Source of the DNA: Culex pipiens pallens
Taxonomy: Eukaryota; Arthropoda; Insecta; Diptera; Culicidae
Reading direction: 5' to 3'
NCBI RefSeq assembly: GCF_016801865.2
Contig: NC_068937.1
Location: 18,572,432-18,636,431, forward strand
Length of the DNA: 64,000 bases
Position 1 is the first letter of the stretch, and each line of letters opens with the position of its first letter. The translations under genes were made by a program, and so were the position numbers. The notes beneath the pieces are model-generated. The model saw only the letters and a program-made list of their open reading frames with translations. It searched no databases and was not told where the DNA came from. Shown here in pieces: positions 1-12,666 of the stretch.

Positions 1-448
1 GCAACGGGTCGTCTGGGAGCGGAAAAACGGGAGGGTCAGGTTTGATTATGACAATTCTAATTCAAAATACCTACTATCTTCTTGACCATCCTGGTCCGCC
101 GGAACAAGCGGCCACAAGAGCCGAGATATGTATCACAGAAAAAAAATACATATATTAATGTCATTAAACAAAAATATCACAGCTTGCTGTGATCTGTCAC
201 AACAGTTAAAACCGTTAAAACCTCCCGCGCCCGTGCGAACGGTTTGGTTTTAACTTGGTTATAACTTATAACCATTTCGTTAAAACCGGCTATAACTCGC
301 CCGTGCGAACGGGGTATTACATTGTAGAAAAAAGCAAAAACTGCTCGAATGGAAATGCTCCATTACAAAACGTTGGAATTTCACGTCAGTTTCACGGTAA
401 CCTAAAATATGCTTAAAATCTACGGAAAATGTTTTATTTTAAAATAAC
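1..448. other. Intergenic, direct repeat of CGCCCGTGCGAACGG
   Basis: No gene was seen. The 15-mer CGCCCGTGCGAACGG occurs at about 228-242 and 299-313, each next to GTTAAAACC or GTTTTAAC motifs, which suggests the remnant of a small inverted-repeat element. Confidence 0.4.
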
Positions 449-975
449 TGTATACAGTTGAGTGTAACAAAAATGACTTTTTGGCGGACATCCAAGGGTT
501 TGTTCCGGTGGACATACTAAGCTCAAATCCAAAATATGAGCTTGATTGGACGTAACAGGAGATGGCGCTTGCGCATCTTTTGGTATATATAACATTGAAA
601 TTTGGAGCACCCTGGAGCTCGGTACAGACCTTCAAAGTTTGGGATCAATTTTTCGAAAAAATGCCAAACTTTGAAGGTCTGTACCGAGCTGCAGGGTGCT
701 CCAAATTTTAATGTTATATATGCCAAAAGATGCGCATGGATCTGGCCTACACGCCAATGATGTTGAAAATAAACGCTTCAATGGCCAAAATGCCTCAAAA
801 AGTGTCATTTTTTAAAAAAAAATATTTTTTCACGGGTTAAATCCCATTTAAAATTCAAATGCAAAGCACCATCTCCTGTTACGTCCAATCAAGCTCATAT
901 TGAGCTTAGTATGTCCACCGGAACAAACCCTTGAATGCCCGCTAAAAAGTCATTTTTGTTACATCCTAGTGTACA
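449..975. mobile_element. Foldback MITE, about 525 bp
   Basis: The two halves are reverse complements with a few mismatches. The left arm begins GTAACAAAAATGACTTTT near 464 and the right arm ends with its complement near 965. Arms meet near 660, with a short unpaired centre. It has no coding capacity. A right-half copy sits at 49617-49960. Exact ends and target duplication are not clear. Confidence 0.8.
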
Positions 976-1109
976 GGAACGTTACTAAAAAAGTTGTTAA
1001 TAGTTTTTAGATACAAAATAACGTCCTGATACAGAATATTTTCATCCCAAACAAATTAAGATCTCAATTTTGTTCTATTTTGCCGACTTGTCAATACCTG
1101 AAATTATGG

Positions 1110-1784
1110 TTAAGGGGTTACATACATGTAAATCGGGCAAAATGTCAGAGGTTGGTTTTAGCACACCAATAAACTTTTTTTTAAATCTGATTTCAGGACA
1201 ATAAAATAAACTTTTTCATTTATTAACAAAACATATTTGAGGACATTTGGTTGTATCATTGCCGAGATATAGCCATTTGAAGTTAGCAATTTCTGAAAAC
1301 GGGTGCCACAATATCTCAACACTACTTCGACCAAATCGGCTCAAAATTTTGGCGAAGGCTCGTTAAAATGGTCCCGTGAGCATGACGAAGGACAATTTTC
1401 AAAAAAGTTCATTTAAAAAAATGATAAAAATATTTTTATGTTATTCATAAAAATATTAGTTTTTGATACTTGTATTTTATTTTAATGCAAAATTTCAAAA
1501 TCGGGATTCGTCATGCACACGGAATATATCTTGAGAGTCTTCATCGCAAATGTCAGCCAATTTGGTCCATCCCATCTTGAGATATTGTGGCACCCGTAAA
1601 TCAACTCGGTGTTTAGAGAAAAACGCTCACAAATTTTGACAGCTCGTTTTGCGCATGGCAAAATTTTGAGCTTAAATCGTCTCTTTCTCTGTTTTCAGGA
1701 GTGATTGAAAATCATGTTTTAAGTGGATTTAACAAATTTTCTGTAATATTTTTTTTGATTTTCTACATGTATGTAACCCCTTAA
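1110..1784. mobile_element. TTAA-flanked MITE, piggyBac-like (copy 1)
   Basis: The element begins TTAA-GGGGTTACATACATGTA and ends with the exact reverse complement followed by TTAA. A TTAA target duplication with G/C-rich ends is characteristic of piggyBac-type transposition. It is 675 bp with no transposase. A second, interrupted copy lies at 32905-34648. Confidence 0.8.
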
Positions 1785-4594
1785 GCAATTCAAATTTTAA
1801 TGAAATTTTCGAAATTTAATTTGCCTAAAAGATCATCAAAACTAAGCACAGCCTTAATGATATATTTTCTAAAAATAGAGTTAGTTTTGGTGTCATGGTT
1901 TTCAGCAAAAAAAAAAATGAAATTTGAGTACTTCAAAATAGCTTCTTCTTTTTATATTTTTTTTTAGGAGAGACATACCATCCTGCATTTTTTGTGAGTC
2001 TTTTTGCAGGCTAAAAACATTCAAGCGAAAAAAAAACATCGCCTTTAACTTTTAAAACCTTAAAACTTAAAAATTTAAAAATCTCATAGAAATGGCGTTT
2101 AATTTTCTTTCAGTGTATTTTTCAGAAAGCCCGTCAAATTTCCTATAAGTTTGTCTTTGACCACTTTTTGATACGATGCAACGGCTTTGACATACAGTAG
2201 TTTTTAAATTACAAGATACAAAAATATTTAAAACGCTTACGCCTGTCTCAAATGTCATTTTCGAAATTCGAAAATTATCCAACAAAATGTTTTTCATGTA
2301 ATTTTGCCCGCTGAATCTGAATCAAAAATGTCAAAATTAAGACTGTTATTTTGGTTTTCTAAGAGTTTATAATATGATCATTTTACATTGAGTAAGGTCA
2401 AACTTAGGTCAAACAACATTCCAATTTGTTGTAAAATTTCTATCATAGCTGAACAAAAAAAAGTTTAAGCATTTTTCCTAAACATTTGTAAAATCTTAGA
2501 ACTCAACGAAAGTCAAATAATTTCACCAAACCGGCTCAAATGGAAACCTGCAAATTTTTAAATTCACCCAAGTGCTAATTACTTTACCAGTTCCGTCCAT
2601 AACAAGCAAAGCCCGGCAACAGTCGGTCTTTTATTGGCTTTTTCTAAGCGAAAGAACGCCGATTTTGAATGAAACGCGGGAGACTTTGTGACCGCAGGTT
2701 TGCTAATTTGCCGAACTCTGGCGAGTTGGTGTGTTAATTGATCGATAGAAGAAAATAATGACGATGGGGATTTTGGCGAGTTTACCTTTTATTTTCAGCT
2801 GATTTTCGACTGGATTGTTGAATTTGCGTCGCCGGATGAGCCATCAAATTACACTGAAAAAAAATGTTTAGTTTTTTCGGGAAATTTTATTTATGATTTA
2901 TTTTTTGATATTTTTTCTTTCAGCGCAATCAACTTGAAACGTAATTTTCTGATTTTCCTCTTAGTTTTATTGAGTCTTTAACCTATCGGAAGCTTCCAGC
3001 GGGTTAGGGGTGCCCATTACTTTAACGACCAAATTAGAACCCAACTTCCTTTCGGCAAACAAAGCTATGGGTTTTTTCCGAAAAACAAGCCCAACTTTAA
3101 TCTGCAAATCTGACCTTCCACGGCCCCGTAACTAGATGCACAACACCGCGCATCACCTCATCCAATCAAGACACAGAGGAGGAAGGTTCACCACCCTTAA
3201 CTCTGCGTGTATAATTTGACGACACTTTGACGTCGTTTGTAACGTGCCACTACAGCAACTTTAATTGATCACCACCCGAGATACGGGTTTCATTTTCGTG
3301 TCATTTCGAGTGAATTTTCGGTTTGATGCAGTTGACGTCAATCGCGAGGCTTTTTCCTTTTTTTTTTTAATTGAGCTCGATAGAATACCACACTAATGTG
3401 CACCCTTGATAGTGTCTCTATTTTGAGTGGCTTTTTTGGATTTCGAAATCGGCAGCTGGGAATGGATCCAAGCTACTAAATCGAAAGGGCTAAAGGTACC
3501 AAAATCCAGCATATGAGGCGTGACTTGGATCGGTGATGCTGGTGGCCCTTTCGGAGTCGTAAAACGAATTGACGATTTTTTTTCTGAATAAAAACAGACC
3601 GGTACCGGTTTCATCATAGATTGGTCAAAACAAAGTTTTCGACCTACATTGAATATTTGAATATTTTGAAGAAAAAGGGCGCACAGGTTGGAGAAGCGAC
3701 ACAATGTTATGCTTATTTAAATTATGCTGAGCTCCACCGTTGAGGAGCGATTCGTTCCGAAAATAGTTTCATGCTGAAAAAAAAGGTTCAAATTGGAACC
3801 GTTGAAGGGCCTTACTGTGACTGTTTTGTTTGTTTTTAAGTCGTTCCGTTTTGCGTTTTAAGACAAATTGATTTGGGCTCAACCAATCCAGGAATCATCG
3901 TTTCACCATAATAATTCATAAGCCTAATTTAATGTCCAAGTGAAATGTTTTTCGGTCAAAAAAAGATCAGAAATTTGTTCAATCTTCCAAAAACCTGCAA
4001 ACTGCATAAAACTAGACCTATAAAACAGCACAATTAAATTTCATTTGAGGTTATTCATTCAAACAATTAAATTACAACCTCGACATAAAGTTAGCATCGT
4101 TCAAGTAACCACTGACAGAGACCTTCCAAAATTTGGTTTACAAAATGCGTGCGGGGGTTGACATTTGGAAGGGACTACTAATGCAGGAATTTGCATTTTT
4201 TTTCTCACTATTGTTAGGTTGGCTTTCTGGTTTTCATGCCGCAGGGTCGGATACAGCTTAAGGTGAGATCAGTGGAACTGCATTTGATAACATTTGCTTC
4301 TGTACAACAGACAAAAGAGAATTGAAAGGGCCGGCCATTTAGCTGGACCCTTTTTGTCACCCTAATCGATCAGTATCGAGACTTAAGTGGTTGGTCTACA
4401 TTTTGAACCATTCGGTTGAGGCTTCATCCACCTTTTGCGTAACCGGTAACGGCCAACCGGTCTTAAGTTTTGGCTTAAATTTGGGAAACATGCACAAAAC
4501 GGTATTTGCAAACCCTTTTCACAATATTGCCTACTCCACATTTGTGGGTATTTGCATTCATACAATTCTGGAGCAACCTTTGAAAAGGGCAACT
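1785..4594. other. Intergenic, AT-rich, no gene recognised
   Basis: No recognisable protein or RNA gene was seen. About 2560-3340 looks single-copy and less AT-biased than its flanks. A 103-codon minus-strand open frame at 3393-3704 has no motif, signal or splice context. Confidence 0.4.
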
Positions 4595-4895
4595 GAAATA
4601 GTAGTTTATGCAACAAGTTTCAAAAAGAGGATTTTTTCAGCACGAGTCGTACATTTATCCAACGAGGTTCACCGAGTTGGATAAATACGAAGAGTGTTGA
4701 AAAAATCAAGTTTTGCAACGAGTTCCATACAACATTTTTTGCAATTCCGAAAAACACCCATTGAGTGAAATTTTAAGTCAAATTTTCATGTATTTTGTCA
4801 ATCAATCGTTTAAATCAAAAAAATGTTGAAAAGTGTTACTTTTCGAAACAAGTGCCGAAAAGTTCAATTTTTCAGCACCCATTTCGTTGGTTGGT
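4595..4895 (+). repeat. Dispersed repeat D, copy 1
   Basis: Starting at AATAGTAGTTTATGCAACAA, this is repeated with high similarity at 28420-28700. It contains a short internal inverted repeat (ATTTTTTCAGCAC against GTGTTGAAAAAAT, 4631-4708). No target duplication was seen. Confidence 0.65.
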
Positions 4896-5263
4896 CAAAG
4901 TCAAACTAAAAAGTGACGAACTGTCACTTTTTACGTGGCGCTCACGAACACTATCAAAACAAACGTTTGGTAGTGTGTGTGAAGTCCGTGTAAAAGGGGT
5001 GTCAAACTAGAAAGTGACCCCGTTCGTTTGACAACAGTTAGTGTAAAACCATCGGGGTTTGAGTGTAATATGGTAACATCGTAAAATAAGTCATTCTAGT
5101 CCTGGAATTTACCAACACATTAAAAGTATGTTTACATGGCAGCAGGGGTTTGTTTGCATGAGATTTGCTAACTCTTTCTAGCAATTCTTTTTAATCAGGT
5201 GACAACTGGCTGTTTAATTTTGACTAACCGCCTGACAGCCAACACATTTCTCAGGACTGTGAC
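4896..5263. other. Intergenic, nothing recognised
   Basis: There is no supported gene. It contains a local inverted motif CACTATCAAAAC/GTTTGGTAGTG near 4950-4975. Confidence 0.3.
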
Positions 5264-6417
5264 ACACTCAAAAAAACATTCACGTTTAAGTTACGTGAAA
5301 AGCTATGTGGTTTTTTTTCCACTAGAATTTTCACGTAACTTCTACGAGGTGGCCTTAGTAGAAACGAAATTTGCTCGGCCAGATCTTTTCACGTTGTTTC
5401 TACGTGTTTAACACGTAAAAGCCAAATGTCTTTTTTTTATAAATCTTACGTGCTTATTCTAGTGAAAGTTATAGGATGGTTTTAGTTTAGGATGGGGTTT
5501 CTAATTTTTCAAATCAAAATGAAAACAATGATGATGTTCGAAAATATATCATATTTTATTTGTTCACTTCTTATAACATCTTTCACTATTCACTGGTTTT
5601 GGGTCGAAGTTAAGTTAAGACAAGTCCCGTTCTTTTTGTTGAATTGCTCCTGGCCCTTCTGATGATCAATCTGGAACAGCGGGTCTTCGAGGTTGGGCCG
5701 AGCATAGCCTTGATGATGCTGCTGCTGATTCAGAATGGTCAATTTCCTCATTCCGGGAAGCGATATTGAATTAACCCTGATCCGAGACCAGTGTACCCAA
5801 AAAAAGATCACCGGACGTAATCTTCCCGCCAGGGCACTGCCTCGACGATAAGCTTGACCGTGGTTTTCTCGCGGAACCATCATCCGAAGAAGATTTTCGC
5901 AGAAAGGGGACGATCAATCCAACGACGGGAAGGTTGCAGTGGCATTCCGAATTACCCGGGCTCCGGCCGTGGCTAGTTGATTCTTGATATCCATGTCCAG
6001 ATTTCAAACTCTGAAACAACAAATTAATTAAATACAAAGAAAACAACTTAAAATAAATTACACATACCGTTTGATAATCTTTCAACATAACTTTGTTAAA
6101 ACGAGTTCCGCAGCATGTCTTAACAGTTCGCCATCATTTTTCATACTAAAATTATCACGTAGAAACTGGTCGAAATAACGCAGTAACAGAAAAACAGATT
6201 CGTTAAAGTTATATTTCAAAACACGTAAAAGCTACTTGAAAGAACCTAGTGGAAAAATGCCATAAGGTTTTTCACGTAACTTCAACGAGAAACCATTTTT
6301 TTGCCAGAACACTTTCACATTATGTTTACGTGTGTCACGTAAAACGGGCCTAGCGAGGGGAAAATCGGGGTTACATGATTTTTCACGTAGCATCAACGTG
6401 TGGATTATTTTGAGTGC
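5264..6417 (-). mobile_element. Cassette A of a tandem pair: ACGTGAAA-rich ends around a spliced minus-strand segment
   Basis: The left end CACTCAAAA is mirrored by a right end TTTTGAGTG, and both ends carry many copies of TTCACGTAAC or ACGTGAAA. On the minus strand the interior has a leader with a donor (G|GTATGT, near 6067), a pyrimidine-rich acceptor TTGTTTCAG near 6013, a continuous segment to 5590, and an AATAAA signal near 5560. An ATG near 5990 opens a frame of 26 codons only; longer open frames overlap in other phases and none matches a family I know. It looks like a non-autonomous transposon carrying a gene-like insert. Confidence 0.5.
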
Positions 6418-7491
6418 ACACGTAGAAGCTATATGAATCGATTGATGAATTCTACGTGCTTGCTGTAGTAAACATTATATGATTTTTATGGTTGTAGTAT
6501 TTAATGTTTTTTTTTTTCGAATGGAAATTAGAAGAAATAAAGAGTAATTGCTAAAACTCATTTCCTTTATTAACTTATAAATTTCTTCGGGGTGATTTCA
6601 CCGTTTGCCACTAATTCAAGAAGATCGCGGGTGACCTTCCGCCATGTCGACGCTCCTATCGTTGTGCACCAGCGATCAACAATGCGCAATGTGCTTAACC
6701 GTTATTTCGTAGTTGAGTCCCTTGGCCAGGTGCAAAATCACTACCGATAAATACATGTCCAGGGAACCACGTTTGAGTGGTGCTCCAGTTCGGCTGCGTT
6801 GCGTTTGGCCACGTCGCTAATGTGGCCGAGCAGGAGGATGTTCGATCGAAGCTAACTGATTCCACTGGCCATCATTGTCGCACGGGAACCCGTTTCGAAA
6901 TCGTAGATGGTCGTGTGGTTTGGGCTTGCGGTACGCTACGAAAAGGTTCAACCCGAACACGACCGCGTACATGAACTGACCATGTCCGTGATATTTTCGG
7001 TGGCGTCAAACACCACGGTAGCACCGGCCACAAATGTAAAAAATGGGCTTACATTCCAGTGACCATCGGAGAAAAAGATGCTGCTCACAAGGATCGGCTT
7101 CTGCAAGAAAAATATTATAAATTATTAATAAATAATTCTAGCTTAATTCAACTTACCTTTCAATTGCAATCAAATTTTACGGGCACAAGTTCGACAGCAC
7201 GCCTTAACTGGACGCACTCAATTTTCACACTAAAATAATCACGTAGATATTTGACCGAATGGCGCACTCGAGTCACGTTGAAGTTACATTTCAAAACACA
7301 TAAAAGCTACATGGAAAAACCTAGTGGAAAAATACTATATGGTTTTTCACGTAACATCAACGTGAAATTTTTTTTTGCCAGTTTACTTTCACATTATTTT
7401 TACGTGTGTCACGTAAAACAGACATAGTGAGGGGGAGATCGTGGTTACGTGAATTTTCAGGTAGCATCAACGTGTGGTTTATTTTGAGTGT
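6418..7491 (-). mobile_element. Cassette B of the tandem pair, with a degenerate gene fragment
   Basis: The right-hand 300 bases (7190-7491) align with 6110-6417 of cassette A; the left end has lost its outermost part. On the minus strand there is a leader with a donor (AAAG|GTAAG near 7156), an acceptor TTCTTGCAG near 7101, and then a decayed coding segment. One frame reads KPILVSSIFFSDGHWN... before a frameshift; another reads GQFMYAVVFGLNLFVAYRKP, a possible membrane segment. The family was not recognised. An AATAAA signal on the minus strand lies near 6575. The interior differs from cassette A although the leader and ends are shared. Confidence 0.5.
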
Positions 7492-8229
7492 GCAGTTCGA
7501 GTTCGATCGTTGTTTACATCAGGACACTGAGACGAGAAATTCATTATTTTTAGGTTAAATCATATTTCTTGCACTGAGCCTAGAAAGTCTTATATTGACA
7601 AATTTTGTATAATAAATCTGTAATTTTGAATCAAGAACTGGAGAAATTTTGTTAATGTTTTGCCGAATTTCACATTTTTACACATTAGTTACTCCAAAAG
7701 AAGTAAACAAATTATGATCCTTCCAAAATCAAACTTTTTGTTTAACTGTTAATGCTTTTAGCGATAAAAGTACAAGTTTAAACATATTTATATATTCGGG
7801 TGAAGTTTAACCAGCCAGCCGGCTGAAAAACTCTATAATAAAGAATAAAAAATAGAATATATTCGGGTGACATCTAGTAGAACAAGAAACGAACCTGAAC
7901 TCAAATTTGAGCCTGAACGTGGACACTCAATATTATTCTGTCTGAATGAATGTAGGGTATATCTGGAGTTTTTTTTTTAAAAAAAAGGTCCAATACACCA
8001 AATTTTCGGTTTTTGCTTTTTGGTTGCTTTTCAATACCCCTGACTCAAGGCTCAAGTCTGTTTCAAAAACACCCAAAAAGCAAAAACTTGAAATTTGTTT
8101 TATTGGACCTTTAAAAAAAACTCCAGATATGAAAAAAGAAAATCTGAATAAAGCTAGTACAAATTCTATTTAAACTTTTTGTCATTCAAGACTAGTCGAG
8201 GTCAAGGGGTCAAGGGAAACAAATAAAAA
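7492..8229. other. Intergenic with a small inverted repeat at 7957-8128
   Basis: Arms ATATCTGGAGTTTTTTTT and its complement bound a 170-bp hairpin-forming segment with TTTTTGCTTTTTGG inside, probably a MITE. The rest shows no gene. Confidence 0.5.
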
Positions 8230-8832
8230 TTAACCCTCTACTGCCCAAATTCTTTTTTTTGGAAAATTTTTATTTTGAGCAACTTTTGTTCTACGAAAAA
8301 CTTTACTCCTCTTGTTTTATGTTTTTCTTGTTTCATTTTTAGTATTTTAATTTGCATTTATCTTGTTTAGTTTTTGTTTGTTTTTGGTAGTATTTGGCCT
8401 ACTCTACCACCTCCTATAATTACATTTTGACTATTTAATTTTTTCATGTTTTTACAGTAACTTTTTCAATTTTTTGCATGTTTTTCACATTTTCTGCTAT
8501 AAAATGGAACCATTATCATTTAAATTGTAAATAAATGTGTAGAGGCATAGTCTGGGGCACTAGAAAAATTACTGCATAATTCTTTTTACTTAAAATATAG
8601 GAAATGTTACTAAAAAACACAGCCAAAGGTGACCCTTAAAAAATTACATTTTTAAAAAGATTGGCAAAGTCACATAAAACAAGACAAACTTCAAACCCTA
8701 AAATTTTCCAAAATTTTAAATGCTCTTCTTTCCAATGCTTTTTGAAGATCAAAAATTGGTTGAAAAATGGATTTTTGGCGATTTTTTAAATCGAAGCCCG
8801 TCTAGAGGCGGGGTTGGGTTGTAGAGGGTTAA
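8230..8832. mobile_element. TTAA-flanked MITE, piggyBac-like (CCCTCTAC type)
   Basis: The ends are TTAA-CCCTCTACTGCCC and GTTGTAGAGGG-TTAA. The TTAA duplication and CCCT start fit the piggyBac group. The 595-bp interior is AT-rich with no coding sequence. Confidence 0.75.
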
Positions 8833-10653
8833 CTCAATTTCAAATTGCCTCATTTAAAAACTATGAAACAAATAGTATCTCACCGCTACTGATTAGTTAG
8901 TCTTTCAACAAAAAATAGTTTCGAGTCTCAAAAATCAAGCCTAACATTTGAAAAAGTCGAATGAAACTTTAAAATGCCACTTTGCCGCTGGACCAAAAGC
9001 CTATGTTTGAAAATATTTATATCGGATTCCACGGACAATTTTACGTTACATACTAAAAAATTAGAGGTGTTCAGGACCAGGATTCCAAAATTTAATTTTT
9101 TGAAAATAAAAAGTGGTTTTTCGGCGCGTAGCGTGAAGAAACGAGAAAATGTCAAAAACAATAAAAAAATCCACTTTCCACTAAAACTGCGATAACTTTA
9201 AACATGTTTAGACATGTTTGGGTGCCTAAAGATACGTCTTTCAATACCAAAATTTTGGTACCCAAACATATATGTCTCCAAAATTTGAATTCAACAAATT
9301 TGCGTTACGCAGTTTGGTTTACAAAAAAAGACAAGATTGCTAATTCTTGTTTTGATTTCAAATTCACTAAACATAAAATTACAAAATACTTACGAATGAG
9401 GCTCAATTTTTTTATATAAAACTTTTAAGCTTTATAATACGCAAATATTTTGAAAATAAAATCAATTCGAGAACATAGACAGTCTTAAAATTGACATTTT
9501 GGATCTTTTCTTGTCAGTAACTTATAATTTTAAATAAGACCGTAGCATATATTTTTTTGAAGTTTATGTCCCTCAACTCTGACCAAAGGTAGCAAAAAAT
9601 AAAACATAAAGTATAAAAATTTAAATTACGAGCCATGGTTTCAACATTTAATTGATAAAAGTGTTTTAAAATATATTATACACCTGTGCAGTTGTTTTGC
9701 AATCATTATTTTCAAAAATATCTAAGTATCGACGAATATATATTTTTTTGCATTTTTTTTTTTTTGAGTTGATGCTGGTCATCGGAATTTCATAAAACAA
9801 GCCCAAACATGCTAAATATGATTATAAATGCAGAAAAATGCATTTTAGATTGCTTTCAGTTAATTAGACTTCTATTTTCATGGAAATTTTAAAGTTTTTT
9901 GAAAAAATATTGTTTTTCCCCCTGTTTTTTATAATCAATTTTGAAGGGGGAGGGGACGACATAAACTTTGAAAAGGCCTGGTTAATTTTACAGATAGGAC
10001 AATAATAAATATAAATTTTTCACGCTCCGTAAAATTGGGTGTTTTGGAGTTATGGTCCTCGTAAAATTTGCCATTTTCTGGTCGTGAAAAATCAAAACAG
10101 ATCAAAACTATCCAAACTAAGTTGTTGGGCCCATTTTGAGCCAAATCAGTCAAGGCCAAATAATTAAAAATATGTAAAGAAAGGCTTAGCTTTCAAAACA
10201 TTCTCGAAGTAGGGTATTAATTGTGTCGAAACATTGTCAAATGTGAGATTCATATGTAGAAACAACAGAAAAAAAGCCCGAAATTAAATATTTTCTATAA
10301 ATATGAATCTATTTCAATATCTTTCGACAGTACAACTTTCGATATTTTGTAACACATTTTTTGTTTTTTTTTATCAAAACAGCTCAAAACCAAACATTTC
10401 TAATCGCAATGAAAAGAAAAACAAAAAAAAATCATTTTCAAAGCATCACCTCGCGTTTCAAATTTAAACGAAACATTTCACATAAAGTTGCATGCAAGAG
10501 TGAGGTTCGTTTCAAATGCACTCCTCCAAGGAAATGTTTCAAATCGCTTACAAACTACCAAGCGCCTCCATGAAATGTTTATGCTCAAGCTAGTTTTAGG
10601 GTATTTGTACCAACTATTGAAAAAACCTCAAAATCAACATTTTTCTTTCTCAG
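8833..10653. other. AT-rich sequence upstream of P450 gene 1 exon 2 (probable intron)
   Basis: Because gene 1 lacks its first exon here, this should be intron. 8930-9420 is a decayed copy of repeat F (also 27236-27840 and, inverted, 58180-58640). No anchor exon with an IPGP hinge was found. Confidence 0.5.
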
Positions 10654-12119
10654 ACATGTTCAACCGCCTGATCGCCGCCCGCTGCCTGTACGGCCGCCAG
10701 CAGGGCATGACGCGCGTATGGAACGGGCCCGTTCCGTACGTTCTGGTGTCGCGGGCCGCCGTCGTCGAGCGGATCCTCAGCAGCAGCGTCAACATCGAAA
10801 AGGGGCGCGATTACGATTTTCTGCGGCCTTGGCTGGGGGACGGACTGCTGACGGCCCCGGCGGCCAAGTGGTACCACCGGAGGAAGGCGCTCAATCCGAC
10901 GTTCAACTACAAGATGCTGTCGGACTTTTTGGGCGTTTTCAACAAACAGGCCGCAGTGATGGCCCGGATGCTCGGGAAGGAGTTGGGCAATGGGGAGGGG
11001 TTCGATTGTACGAACTATGCCACGCTGTGCTCGCTGGATATTTTGTGTGGTAATAGGGGAAGCATATTTTTTGAAATTAGTGAATAACAAATTTATATGT
11101 TTTAGAAACTGCAATGGGTTGCTCCATCCACGCTCAGGAACAACACGAATCCGAATACGTCAAAGCTCACGAAGAGTAGGTTCCAATAACTTCCTTATTC
11201 TAGTCAAGACTAAAACTTTTCCTACCCTCTAAGAATCGGCCAAATCATGCTGTACCGGCTGCAGAACATCTGGCTCCACCCGGACCTGGTCTTCCGCTTC
11301 ACAAAGTACTACAAACGCCAGAACGAGTGCCTCCGAGTGCTGCACAGCTTCTCCGAGCAGGTCATCCAGCAGCGACGTGCCCTGCGGGAAAGTGCCCCAG
11401 CGGACTTCGACGACAGCTCGGAGATTGGACGGAAGCGGCAGCTAGCATTTTTGGACCTGCTGATCGAGACGACACAGAACGGAAAGCCGCTCAGCGATCG
11501 GGACATCCGGGAAGAGGTGGACACTTTTATCTTAGGCGGCCATGACACCACGGCTACTGCGATCGGCTGGTTGATGTACCTGCTGGGGACGGACGCGGCC
11601 GTTCAGGATCGACTGTTCGAGGAAATTGACTCCGTAATGGGGCAAGATCGCGATCGTGAACCAACCATGATCGAACTCAACGAGATGCGATACCTGGACT
11701 GCTGCATCAAGGAAGCTCTCCGGCTGTTCCCCAGCATCCCGTTGATCGCTCGACGACTAACCGAGGATGTCCAGGTGGAAAACTACGTTATCCCAAAGGC
11801 AACCAACGCCGTCATCGTCGTGTACCAGCTTCACCGGGACGCCAAGGTGTTCCCCAACCCGGAAGCCTTCAACCCGGACCGCTTCCTGCCGGAGAACTGC
11901 TGCGGACGGCACCCGTACGCGTACATTCCGTTCAGTGCCGGCCCGCGCAACTGTATCGGCCAGAAGTTTGGCGCCCTCGAGGAGAAGGCCGTCATGGTGG
12001 CGGTCCTGCGAAAGTTCCGCATCGAATCGCTCGACCGCCGGGAAGACCTAACCCTCTACGGAGAGCTGGTGCTGCGATCCAAGAACGGACTCAGGGTTCG
12101 AATCGCTAAGCGAGATTAG
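10654..12119 (+). CDS. Cytochrome P450, CYP4 family (CYP4C-like), exons 2-4; first exon outside window
   Basis: Three exons join in frame: 10654-11049, 11106-11175 and 11234-12119 (stop TAG), with introns of 56 and 58 bases, all GT-AG. They give about 450 residues; CYP4 proteins are about 500-530, so only the N-terminal anchor and PGP hinge exon is missing. The first exon base completes a split codon, as in gene 2. Visible motifs, numbered in the partial protein: C-helix WYHRRK; the CYP4 signature EEVDTFILGGHDTT at about 249-262 (I helix, oxygen activation); ExxR as KEALR at about 315-319; FNPDRF at about 368-373; heme loop PFSAGPRNCIG at about 388-398, with the heme-ligand cysteine codon at 11952-11954. 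The family is a microsomal monooxygenase that takes electrons from P450 reductase, often hydroxylating fatty acids or hormones; some insect members are linked to insecticide metabolism. The substrate here is unknown. Exons are GC-rich against AT-rich flanks. Nothing suggests a pseudogene. Confidence 0.95.
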
Positions 12120-12147
12120 GACGATCTTTACCTCATTTTTTTGTATA

Positions 12148-12158
12148 AATAAAATAAA
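12148..12158 (+). terminator. Polyadenylation signals of P450 gene 1
   Basis: Two overlapping AATAAA hexamers (12148-12153 and 12153-12158) lie about 30 bases after the stop codon. They imply a very short 3' UTR for gene 1. Confidence 0.75.
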
Positions 12159-12666
12159 CTCAACCAGGTTATTTACCCAGTGAAAACGGTGGCGTCTCTT
12201 ATTTTTTTCGAAGATCACTTCCTCAAACGCGATCAAGTTCAAGATGGTCACGCCCAGGTGGCACTTGGCACCTCACCAGCGAGCTGTGTGGACGGGTGTT
12301 GGACTACACAACCGGGAAGTGGCTCTCTTATCAGAGGGATGCTAAATAAGCGTCAAGTTGATCGGACTAGAACACATGTTTCGACGTGACGTGATCATTC
12401 AGTTCCGGTAGAACAGAAGAACTTGGTGAAGGTTGACAGCGATGCGGTAATAAGAAGTGATTATTAAATTAATTAATAATCGCTAGTTGGTGGTGAAGGT
12501 TCGGGCGTAGCAGATGGGATTTTTTGAGTTGACGTCCTTGTTGATTTGTGATTAGACGACCACATTTAGGACAAAAAAAAATCCTAATTTTCAAATATCG
12601 TTTTATTATCAAACATTTAGAGTAATTCTGAGTTAAAATAAGATTGACATTTTGTCACTGACATTG
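12159..12666. other. 3' flank of P450 gene 1, nothing recognised
   Basis: There is no supported gene. Composition is more balanced than in the flanking repeats, so this may be ancestral single-copy sequence. Confidence 0.3.

Noticed and set aside
3393..3704. A 103-codon minus-strand open frame
   Set aside because: No domain, signal peptide, conserved motif or splice context; compatible with chance.
10650..11114. A 154-codon minus-strand frame over P450 gene 1
   Set aside because: It is the antisense shadow of a GC-rich exon with full P450 motifs on the plus strand.
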